Assembly: GCA_002778195.1 (NCBI GenBank) | Contig: PCDI01000005.1 | Span: 1,409,427 to 1,473,426, forward strand | Reading direction: 5' to 3' | Length of the DNA: 64,000 nt | DNA from: Raffaelea ambrosiae | Lineage: Eukaryota > Ascomycota > Sordariomycetes > Ophiostomatales > Ophiostomataceae | Shown here: positions 33,451-44,212 of the stretch, one piece after another | How positions within the stretch are numbered: position 1 is the first letter of the stretch | How the letters are laid out: every line of letters starts with the position of its first letter | The notes under the pieces: model-generated | Told to the model about the DNA's origin: nothing | What the model saw: only the letters and a program-made list of their open reading frames with translations | Database searches by the model: none | Made by a program: the position numbers and the translations under genes

Positions 33451-36400
33451 CTACATCACCACACACTCGCCCTCCTGTTGTTGGCGATCCATCTTGCTGC
33501 GAGAGATACGCTCGCGTTGCCTCGGACCAGTCCTGCCAGACCGCTTGAGATCTTCCAGACGCTCGCGTGCCTTGGGGAAATCCTGGGCTGTGTGTGTTGT
33601 TAGCGAGAAGAGTAACAAACAGATAGAGAGAGAGGCATGCAAAAGACTGAACATGGACTTACCAGCTGCTCGCCAGTACCACCGCTTGGCGTCCTCGAGG
33701 TTCGCCGGGACACCAATGCCCACCTCGGTGAAATAGCCCATAGCATACTCAGCCTTGGCGAGACCTGCCGACGCGGCCTTGCGAGCCCACAGGTAGGCCT
33801 CGGTGTCGCTCTGCTGCAGGACACCCTCGGATCCGGTCAGGTACCAGCCGCTCAGCGCCAGCTCAGACTGGTGCTCCTCCTGGGTGGCGGCCTTGGAGTA
33901 CCACAGAATGGACAGGCGCTGGTCAATGGGACAGCCCATCAAGCCATACTCGTAGGCGCTGCCTATGCGGAACTGGCTGAACTTGTAGCCCAGATCGGCC
34001 GCCTGTTGGAACAAAGAGAGGGCGTACTTCTCGTCACGAATAATAACGTCGTTGGGCTGCGCACTTTCGTATAACAAGCCCAGCTCGTGCAGGGCGTGCG
34101 GATTCTCCGGGTCGGCGCGCTCAGCAGCACGCTTGAGCCACCCAATGGCCTCGCGCGGGTTTCGAGGCTGGCCCAGAAGCCCTTTGAGCTGGATCATGCC
34201 GACTTTGTACATGGCGGGTGGGTCGCCCAAAGTGGCGGCGCGTTTGTACCATTGAATCGCTTTCAACGGGTCCTTGCGTGTGCCGCCGCCCTCGTCATTG
34301 CCAATCTCGCAGCACACTGCAGTCCGGTACGCAGCGGCCGGATGGCCTAGTTTCGCAGCCGACTGGTACAGCGTGAAGGCTTCCTTATTGTCGGCTTCCG
34401 CGCTGAACACGCCGCGACCGAGGCAGTCGGCCAAGAAGAACATGGCATCGGCGTTCTGCTGGCTGCACAGCTTCTTCAGCACCTTATGCGCGTCATAGGC
34501 ATAGCGGTCGCGGGTTTTGGACCGGCTGCGCGGATCGGGCAAATTCGGCGCCACAACGTCCATGGCCTCAACGAGTTTCTTAGCCAGCTTGAGGGCGGAC
34601 GCCTGGTCGGTCGGGTTGACTTTCACCGTATTGCGCAGACGCTCCAAGAGCTCGGGCGTTACTGGCGGCTCCGGTTCGGGGGCAGCACCACGCTGCCCGT
34701 TAGGCTGAGGCGCTGCCATCTTGGATGCGCCGGGAGGTGGGCCGGACACCGACGCCATGGTGCCTGCTTGAGCTCCTACGCCAGGGTTGTAGTTACGAAC
34801 CGGCACAGGCTTGGAGGCCATCTGCTGGCTGGCAAACGAGTTGGGCATCAGACCAGGGCGAACTGGCGTAGGATGAGAGGGCAGCGAGTCGGGATTCGGC
34901 GCAGATCCGCCAGAGGATGCGCCGCTGCCGTTCCGCATGGGGGAGGGTCCGCCCGGAAGACCCTGCATCGGCGGCTGAGGCGGCGGACCTGGCTGATAGT
35001 TGCCGTTGGGTCCATTAGGCCCATTGTGCCCGTTAGGTCCATGAAAGCCATTGCTTGAAGCAAAGCCATTAGCTTTGGGCGTCGGCATGGGCGGGATGTC
35101 ACCGGCCATCTCAAAGACAGCCGTCTGCGACTGGCGCAGATCGGGCTGCGACTTGGTCTTACTGAGCTCTGGATAGCGATTGGGTCCCCGTTGCTGCTGT
35201 TGCTGTTGTTGCTGCGGCGGCCCGGGCGGCGGCGGCTGCTGTTGCTGCGAAAAGTCTTGCCTCGGGCCACCGTTCCCCTGGTAGAGGTGCTGGTCCAGAG
35301 AGCTCCTAGCCGGACGGGGTGGGTTCTGGTCAAAGTCGGGGATCTCAGACTGGGCATAATCGCCGCTTTCGCGCGGGTCGTAATAAGCGTCATAAAAATC
35401 GTCAAAGGAATTAGGGCGTGGCGGAAGCTGTTCGCGCTGCGAGCCACCGTAGCCGCCGCCGCCGTTGTCGTACTCGTTGGGATACATGGCTGGCGGTGCC
35501 GGGCGGTTGCCTTGTGCCGTGGACGGTCTGGGCGGCATCGCCATGCCCCTGCCAACCGGGCGTCCTCCGCCGTTGTAGGGCACAAAGTCGTCGCGTGGCG
35601 GTGGTGGACCTTGGCGGCCCATAGCGTCCATCACAGGCATGGTTCTCGTCCTGCTGGGTGGGCCAAAGTTGTCGTCACGGTAGTCAGCGCCGCCAGGGCC
35701 GCCGGGGCCGCCGGGGCCGAAGCCATGGTCAGGAGGACCTCGGCGGGCGTCCGGGTATGCGCCTCCTTGCTGTCGTGGGAAGTCGCCCCTTGGCGGTGGT
35801 CCTCTTAGAGGACCGTAGCCGTCGCCCATGGGACCACCGCCCATGGGACCACCACCCATGGGGCCGCCGCGCATCGGCCTTCCGTTCGGTGGGGGTCGGC
35901 CCTGATTCGGACCACTGATTTCCATCGCGGCCATGTCCTCGATCATGCGCTGCTGGTCGTCGAACTGGTCACGTTTCCGTGGCTGGCCTGGGAACCGACT
36001 CACTGTTGCTGTTAGTAAGCAGACACGCAGACAAGAAAGCAGGGAAAACAGGGGGCCTGTTCAGCCGCCGCATAGATGTCATAGATGCCGTAGAGACAGA
36101 AATACATACTTGATGGGTCGGCCGTCTGCGACCGGTCCGGTGGCCCTGGTCGCCGCCCCGGAGGTCCATTCTGAAAGCCACCGCCACCGCGCATTCCGCC
36201 CTGCGGAGGACCACCCCCCCGAGGCGGATATGGCCCCCGACCGTTGCCGTCCATGCCCATCTGTCTCGGAGGTGGCATTCCCCCACGTCCGCCTGGCATT
36301 GGCCCACCGCCTCGACCACCACGCCCGGGATAGTCTTGAGGCCCTGGGGGCCCGCCAAAGCCATAGCCTTGGTCGTCGTAAAACTCGTTACTCCCGCCAT

Positions 36401-36626
36401 AGCCGCTATCGGGGTACTCGCCTCCGTAGCCGCCGCCGCCGCCGCCGCCGTGATTGTCTTGGTACTGGTCGTACTTCTGTGGAGGCACGCCACCAGGACC
36501 CCCCGGACCACCGCCACCCCGTCCTTGAGGACCAGGTTGTTGGAATTGACGTTGTGGGGGTGCCCGTGGCATCACAGGTCCGTTGTACGGGCGCTGCTGG
36601 CTCGGATAAGCTCCGTCGAAAGCCAT
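33451..36626 (-). CDS. CHS4: Chitin synthase III activator, Chs4/Skt5 (Sel1 repeats, CaaX)
   Basis: Three exons: 36626-36110, 36002-33663 and 33587-33451 (997 aa). The introns are 107 bp (GTATGT, branch ACTAAC, CAG) and 75 bp (GTAAGT, branch GCTAAC, CAG). By family it recruits and activates chitin synthase III at the plasma membrane. The first half is disordered: Gly/Pro-rich, with GPMGG repeats and a Gln run. From about residue 640 to 960 it has at least seven Sel1/TPR-like repeats (for example YQSAAKLGHPAAAYRTA and YKRAATLGDPPAMYKVG). Splicing of the last intron gives the family wording WRAAAQDFPKARERLEDLK. The protein ends CVVM, a CaaX prenylation box found in Skt5/Chs4 proteins. It is convergent with YIF1. 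Its upstream side (36,640-37,660) is very purine-rich on the + strand, giving a pyrimidine-rich leader. The last intron is stop-free and in frame. Confidence 0.93.
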
Positions 36627-39600
36627 TGTGAAAAGGGGGGGAAGAGGGAGAGAGAGAGAGAAGTATCGGTAGAAAGGGTGTCAGACTGTGGCTGAAATGA
36701 AGCCCTGCCGATCGTAACGGAAGAGGGAGGCAAAAAAAGCTGGGAGGTTGTGTGCCCAGCCCTCCCGGAAGAAGAAGGCAAAGAAAGTGAAGCTGGATGG
36801 GATAGCTGTCCGGAGTGTCTCAAAAGGCAAACAGTGATGGCCTTCACGCTTCCATGACCGTGTCTGCCACGAGACTTCGAGGGAATCTTTCAAAACGAGT
36901 GGATACTGGCTCGCAGTCGTGTCGCGTGGCGCATTGACGACCGGCCGTCAGAGAATATCAAAGGAACAGCCCAGAAGAAAGGCTGGTGTGGATCCGGCCG
37001 TTCTGTGTCGGTTTGTGTCCAGGGTTGGTGTTGTGCTGGGTCGGCATGCAGAATTCGGGGCGGATTTCGTCCCAGTTGTGTCGATAGGGCGCTCTTGGAG
37101 CAACCTGACCGGCTTGGAATGGGGGGTTCCGTAAGAGAATCGTTTTGCCCCGGTTGTCTGGACAGGGAGCAAAGAAAAAGAAAAACAATGCAGCCGATAA
37201 AAATAATCCCGAAAAAGGAGAGCAGAAAAAAAGAAGAAAACGAAAAAAAAAAGGATAAGTGACAGCGGATGCTGCAGCGAACCGGCGGTCGAGACGTTTC
37301 GGGGCAATGCTGATCGACAGTTTCGGAGAGGAAGCGTTTTCGGTTTTTGTTCGCGCGCGCAGCGGAGACGAAAGGGGGGGGCAGGGAAGAGGGAGAGACA
37401 CGAAGAAAGGGGGAGATGATAGAGAGCTGCAGAAGAAAAAGAGAGAGACAGACGAAGAAAGGGAGAGCTCGATGAGAAGCTGGATCGCGCGAGAGAGTCG
37501 AAATCTCTCGATGGATAATGGTCTTCGTCAAGAAGAGGGGAAGCTAAGACGGGAATAACGAAGGTAGTCAAGGCGTACGATAGAGAAAAGAAGGTAGTAC
37601 GTAAGGGTAGGGAGCGGGAAGAGGAGGGAAGAGGGAAGAGAAACGAAAGCAAGAGGGACGGTTCGACCGAAACAAATGACCCGAGTGAGCAAATGGGCAA
37701 GTGGGCAAATGAGCCTACTCAGGTGAGAAGAGAGGGCGCGGAAGACGGGACAAAAGGGAGTGTGTGCTGTGCCAGACAATTAATAAAGGGAGCGAAAGGA
37801 ACACGCACGCTCGTCTTGATGAACCAGTGTGGTTTTGTTTGGTTCAGGTCCGGGCTGTGGTGGTGGTGGTGTCGTGGTTGTCGTGGTTGGTCTTTTTGTG
37901 GTTATGGTTAATATTTGTTGTTCTTTTCTCTTCGCTGCGCCTGCGGGAATTGGTTGGCTGTCACGTCCTGGGCTGTTGCAGAAAGTGTCCCCCCGCGAAC
38001 GGTTGCAGTTGTCCAGGGAAGGAGCACGAGAGCGACAGCCCAGGCGCTCTTTCCCCTGGGAACGTGCTTTTTTTCTTTCTTTTCTTCTTTCTCGCGCCGC
38101 CGAGCTAGCGCAGGAGGGGTATGGCACCCGTCCGACAATGGAGCGACTGGCGTGGAGGCCACCAGAACTGGTTTAGGGGCTGGCGACAGTGCAGGTAGCC
38201 GCCAAGATGGTCACCCAGACTGGTTTAGGGTGGGCTTAGGGCACTTCCTCGAGAGGCTAGCTGGTTATTGCCGAGAGCCCCGACAACAGCGCCGGTTTTT
38301 TCTTCAGAGGAGTCCTGCCTGGGGACAGATTCCTCGAACCAGGGACACGGGCTGCCCCCAAACCAGGTCAGATATTAGCTGTGGTTGCAGAATGGCCCAG
38401 AATGGGATCTGGCTTTCGATTTGTCCGATGTGGGTTTGGTTGGTGCGTAGTCAACCTGCTGCAGGCCTTCTTGAGGCCTTCTCAGGAGCTAACTAGTTAA
38501 TTAGCCATGAGGCCTGTGTTTCGGGCCTCTCTGCACATCAGACCTTGTTGTATTTCTATTTATCAACTGCCCTTTGTTCTCGCTCCCCTGGTGCGCCTTC
38601 CTGTTCTGTCCGCCGTTGAAAAACGTGGGCGCGTGGGCAAGTCAAGTTTGGCGCCCGCTGTCGGCCCTTCCCCACTGTGGACTGCCGAGTTTGAGCCCTG
38701 TTCGTCTCCTTTTTTGCCGGCCCTGGAAAAAGTACTCTGGTAGTTGGGACAGAAATGGACCCGGCACGAGAGAGAGGCCGCCATCGCCAACCGTTCGCGG
38801 CGAGGCAGAAGCCTTTCTTACAGGGACAAGCAGGTATCCTGCAGACAGGGGCGGGGACGGGTATCTTGCGGGCAACTCGTACTCGCAAACTCGCACGCAC
38901 ACCGTATCTCTTACAAAGTAGTGGTGCTCTTCCCTGAAGCGTTTTCGTCCCTACAGGGAAGTCGCCAGGCAACAAGTCCTCCGTTCTAATCTCGGGTAGG
39001 GAAGGACTGTCTCCCAGCAGGGGGCCGTTCTCCGACAGACCCTTACACCGTCATAGTCCTGGATGCCTACCTGTGCCACGCAGAGCATCACAGGCTATGC
39101 AATGGAGAAAGGCCCGACCGCCGGTGCGTTTGAGGGAAAGAAAAGCCGAGCAGGAAAGAATTTCGAGCTCTGTCTACATAGCCAGCTGGCATACTGGCAA
39201 TACACCGAAATAGACACGGCCGGATGGCACAGATGGCACCAAATGAACCGAATGACCACCCTCCCCGGCAAGAAGGAACGCTTCCCATCTGCAAGGCGCA
39301 ATCCTGCGATGGTCGGCCAGATGACCACGACAACAAGACCAATGGCGGCCCAGAGAGGGAACAAGTCCATGAACGGGGAGGCTGAGCAAATCTAGGACGG
39401 TGTAATACTCTGACCAAAGGATGCCCTCTTTATGCTTTGCACGTCTGCACAACTTGGGTCTCCACCACACACTGTCCGTCGTCATTTCAGGGGGGGGGCG
39501 AAAATAAATAACAAGAGGCATCCCAGGCACACCCGCACCCGCTCCCAAGAGGTCGTATTCGTTCTCAGGCTGTGGAGCGTCCAACAATACGTGGTAAGAT

Positions 39601-41139
39601 GCTATTGTAAAGTAACGTATCTACTACATGGTGTAGAATATATATGAGATACATACATAGTACTACATAGTAGTTAGTTATGTGGTAACTTGCGTGTGTG
39701 GCCGGGAGGCCTGCCAAAAGACTGTCAAGAACAGAGATCGGGTTTTTTTCCCCCAATTCCCAGCCAGAACTATCCTGTTGTCTTACTCATAGTCTGTCTG
39801 CTCAGTGCCATAATCTGCTTGGCAAAGGAATCAGCAACCAAGAACGCGAAGGAGCTTCTCAGCTACAGGGACGATACGGAGCAACTAGTTACTACCATAC
39901 ACCATAGGCAGCCAAACAAGTCTGAGCAACACACATTTCAAACATCAACAAAGGCTCCTGCTGCAAAACTTGCATATGCAATAACGCGCAAGAGGAGTCT
40001 CCGATATAGTAGGACGAGGGATGAGGGAAGACGCAGAGACAACGCACGGAAACGCACGCAAGACCAACTGTGCAGAACAACAACGCACGACTTTTGTTGT
40101 CTTACCATTTTGTGCTTTCTCAGTTTCGTCCTTTTTTTCTGTAACGCACAACACCAGCCCCATATCCATGCAACAGGGGTTTGGCCAGCCTGGCCAATCC
40201 TCCTTCAATGGTTGGTTCGTGGCCACCGCCTATAACACGAGGGAATTAAGATGCGTATGGATCGAGTAAGAGGGAGAGAGAGAAAAGTGAGATTCAAAAA
40301 TAGGGGGCCCCCAATGATCTTACTATGTAGTTACTATGTGCTTTGTAGCTTATTTAACCACATAGTAAGATACCTCGAAACCAAGCAAAAAAAGGAGGCA
40401 AATCTTTCACCATTGTTTTCTGTACAGGTCCTTTTCTCTCGAAGCTTTCCCTTGACTGCTCCCCCGGCCTTGCGATGTCCTAGCATCCCCTCTCTCCTGT
40501 CCTCTGTTTGGCCCACGGCGTCTCCAATCGTGTTTCAGGTCTGCTAACGCTCCGGCACTCCCGGCCGTGAAACAAATCCGACCTGTTTTTGTTTCTCTTG
40601 GCCCCTTTGTGTCCGGTTTCTCTCTGAAGAGCTAAAGAGAAGTTTTTTTTGGGTCAGAGGCAAGCACGTAACTAGTTACAAAGTAGTTGTCTTGCCGTGT
40701 TTTCACGAAGCCAACAACATCCCGGAAAGCTAAGACACATTTATGGAACCCATTTATTCTCGGTCATCGCATCCATTAGTAAGGTATGCCAGCCTGTAGT
40801 ATGGTGTAAATAGATGCAAAAGATGCAAGCATCATCCGTGTGGATTGAAAGTAAATAAATATAAAAAAGGGTTTCGCAAAGTGGTGGTATACAAAGAAAG
40901 AAATACAAAAAAAAAAAGCTGTCGCTGATAGCAGTGTATCATGTAAATGCGAGCAATATGCAGTTGGTTCGCCAGCCCTGTGGAACATCCGTCTCATCTT
41001 TGTCCGTCTCGTCCATCGCGTCTTATCCAATTGGTTCTCGCCCAGCGCATATACTATAGTACAAAGTAGATGAATCTGACCCGGTGCAGACCCGCCCACT
41101 GTCGTCACATCATTGACTAACCCAGGCTCAAGCCGATGT
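36627..41139. other. Intergenic upstream of CHS4, no gene supported
   Basis: About 4.5 kb. The CHS4-proximal kilobase is purine-rich on the + strand, dense in GAGAGA and GAAGAA from 37,190 to 37,660. The rest holds frames of up to 250 codons without plausible composition, several copies of the ACTATGTA-type motif (39651-39690, 40319-40370, 40665-40690, 41050-41069), and A/T-rich sequence next to the 41140 stop that is probably a 3' untranslated region. Confidence 0.6.
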
Positions 41140-43991
41140 CTAGGCACTGATCCCGCTGAGCACTGACACCTCAAAGTTCACCAGGTTCACCGAGTTGCCA
41201 TTGCTCAGCGTCAGGTTGCGAGCATCCTTCACCGTCACTCCCGACCCCTGGTTCTTCGTGCCCTGGCTCGCGGCCGTAAAGAACTCTTGCAGCGTGGTCT
41301 GCGCTGTCTCCGCATTGGACAGCGACTCCTCCTGTAGAATGTACAGCACCGCAACCCTCGCAAAATCCAGAACCTCCTCCGTCACCGTAAATGTCGCTGT
41401 CGGTGCCAGCGTTCCCGTCGTGGCCGTAGCCCCTATGCCTGTTCCGGCAGTCGTGCTGCGGCTTGCCATAGTACTGCTTCCACCACTGACCCTGGTCACT
41501 GTAGGTGTTATTGTCGTTGTTGTCGTTGTCGTGGAGGTTGGTACTGTTAAAGTTGGCGTTATCTGTGTGCTAAACGTCAACGTCGTGCCCGTCACTGTTC
41601 CGAACGTGTCGGCCACCATCGGCGTGCCAGTGGCCGTCGTCAGCTGTCCAAGTCCGTCGCTGTAGCTCTGGGTGACCTCAGAGACTGATGATCCAATGAC
41701 GACGCTGGCGGCGCTTTCGTCTCTGGCGACCACAGTCTTGGTGATAATGGCCACCCCATTGACAACAGAGACAGAACCGTTGCTATCGGTGTCGTCTTGG
41801 TTGGCGGTATTCACCGTGAAGTCGCTGACTTGTGTGGATGCGTTCGACTGGCGCACAGCCTCGTCATCAAAGGTCACAAGCGCATTTTCTGCCACACAGC
41901 TTAGGTTTCCCGAATTGAACATGGCCAGGATTTGCGTGCCAGACAAGGGAATAGAAAAATTCTGCTGTGCCTCCTGGATCAGGCGCGGAACGGCACTTCC
42001 CAGGGTAACGTTGGTCAGACTGCTAGTACTGTCCGTCGCGTTCAAGCTCGTTGTCGTGCAGCCGTTGTCACCAGCAACAGTGCAGTCGAATCCCGTAAAA
42101 CCGTTTGTGCAAATGCATGAGCAGAACCCTTGTGCCGAAACGATATTGGTGCCGCCGTTGGCACAGGTCAATTGGCTTTGGCACTGCTCCAGCGCAGAGT
42201 CGGATGTGTTTTTGTTTCGCTTTTGGATGACAAAAAACTCCAACGGGATGATAATTGCCGCCGCGATGAGAATGAGCAGCAAGATGGCAACAACGACAAA
42301 TCCCCAGAGTGGCAGACCACAACAACGACGCTTGCGACGCTGGCCCTTGATGTCTGTCGCCTCCGAGTTTGTCTCTCCGTCTCCCCGCTGTCTGTCTTCC
42401 CCATGCAGCGGCTGTCCGCCTTGACGATTGCCAATGAGAGGCACGGGCCACGAGCTGACTTGGTCACGGAGGCTCTGGCGGATGCTGCGACGAGGCTGGG
42501 CCGGCGGTGGGAAGGCTGCCAGCAAGTCCGACATCCCGGATTGGTGTCTTTCGTTGTCGGCTGCACACTGGTTAGCTGATTTCCACAATTTCAAAAATAA
42601 GAGTAGAGAACCTACGGATCATCTCCTTGTCAATGTCCCGCGCATACATGCCGGGCGACATGTCAAGGTCGTCAATGCGACTCGCCGGGCGGCGTCCACG
42701 TTCCAGGCTGGCCTTCAAGATTGTGGCCCGCCGGATCAAATCTGGCAGACTGGTGGTGCTTCCACGGGCATCGGCTTTGCGCACCGCATCCATGTCCAGG
42801 CGCGGTGGACGTCTGATGGCTGAAAACCGGCTATGAGGTCGGTTGGGCCCTTCCGCCGGCGCATTATTATCATTAGGATTAAGGTTTCGCGGCTGGAAAG
42901 AGGCGGGCATTTGGCGGGTTGGGGTGGTGGCGCTGGCTGCATCATACGCATTGAGAACTGTATCAGCAGTCAGGGCTGAGCCGATGGTAGCCATGTTCGT
43001 GGGGGCGGTCACGCCTGATGATGAGGACGATCCGTCGAAATAGCTAATACCTTCACGGAACGGACCAGGCGCAGCTGCCCCCGGAGCTGCACTTGTCGTA
43101 GACACTGTTTCCATTTCGGCTCTCTGGGAGGTGGTGCGCACAGGCGTCGTGACCAGTGCCGCCTTGGCTCGTTTACCTATACTGGCGCTGCGCACGAGGC
43201 GACTCTCGTCACCGTCTCCACTCGGGCTGCTTCCGCCGTCGTCATAGCCCGTCTGGCCTTCTTCGGGAATCACATCGTCGTAAAAGGACGTCTCGCCATA
43301 GTCGGGGCTCATTGTTTCCGAATTTGAAGCCCAGTTTTCTGGCATGGCAGCGCTAGACGCAAGGGATGTGTGCGATTTTGACCGCGGGCTCTCCTCAGGA
43401 ATGGGCGAAACATATGAAGCATTAGAGTAGAAGGATGAAGCGCCACGGCGCGCAGAGGGCGGCGGGCCCAGATTCACACTGCGGCGCGGGGCTGGCTGTT
43501 GGGCGTTTCCTGCTCCGGCGGTAGCAACAGGAAAGTCCGGGATCGAGCCAACAGACGAGACAGTTGAAGGTCGTGATGCCGATGACGTTGTAGATTGCTG
43601 GGCCAAGGACATATCCGAATCGCGAGCTGTGGCTATTGGCGCTGTTGGTGATGTGCCCTGGAGCTGGGACACGGGGCTGTATGCGAAGACGGTGGTCATG
43701 GGCTCCTGGATCTTGGAGCTATCCAGGATTGAGTCCACTCGGCTGGGCCGCGGTGGCCGCTTTGGTGGTGAGCTGCCTGGTGGCGGGAGATACTGGGCCG
43801 CATCAGCTGGTCCTGCCAATGGGCCAGCCAAGGGCCATTGGGCGGCCGGTGATGGTCGTGAGATGGCGATGTTGACCTGCGCGTCTCGCGAGGGGACAGA
43901 TCTAGGGGCAGGCGAAGATGCTTCTCCGGCGCTGGACTCTGCCGCCAGCTGCTGTCGTGTTGATACTGGAAAAGGGATGCGGGTTACCGGC

Positions 43992-44051
<60 letters not shown>

Positions 44052-44212
44052 CTCTGCTGTTGTTGGGATGAAGGCTTTTGGCCCATCCGCCTGGCAAAAT
44101 CGTCAAAGTTTTCCCGAGGCAGGCCGGCCTGGGCGCGCTCCCTCGCACGCCGGATGGAACCCCCTGCAGCTGGTGGTCTGTCCATATCTCCTGCATTTTG
44201 AGAGTAACTCAT
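41140..44212 (-). CDS. Type II membrane protein with EGF-like domain (function unknown)
   Basis: Two exons: 44212-42616 and 42560-41140 (1005 aa). The 55-bp intron has donor GTAGGT, branch AGCTAAC and acceptor GCAG, and it joins EMIP to DNERHQSG in frame. Residues 1-610 are cytosolic, disordered and Ser/Pro-rich, with about 20 consecutive Gln near residue 50-80 (CAG/CAA codons, 43985-44066). A basic cluster (RRKRR) precedes one strong membrane helix at about 617-641, which predicts the N-terminus inside and the C-terminus outside. The ectodomain begins with an EGF-like module (about 655-700: CANGG, then CSCICTNGFTGFDC), then carries N-glycosylation sequons, a Thr-rich stalk and a terminal globular piece. 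I know similar architectures from Pezizomycotina surface proteins without assigned function. An adhesion or wall-sensing role would be inference only. No signal peptide is present, consistent with a type II anchor. Confidence 0.87.
43985..44066. repeat. CAG/CAA glutamine repeat inside coding exon
   Basis: On the - strand this is a run of CAG and CAA codons coding for about 25 Gln, broken by Arg codons. The mixed codons near the right end suggest stabilising interruptions. It is expected to vary in length between strains. Confidence 0.9.
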
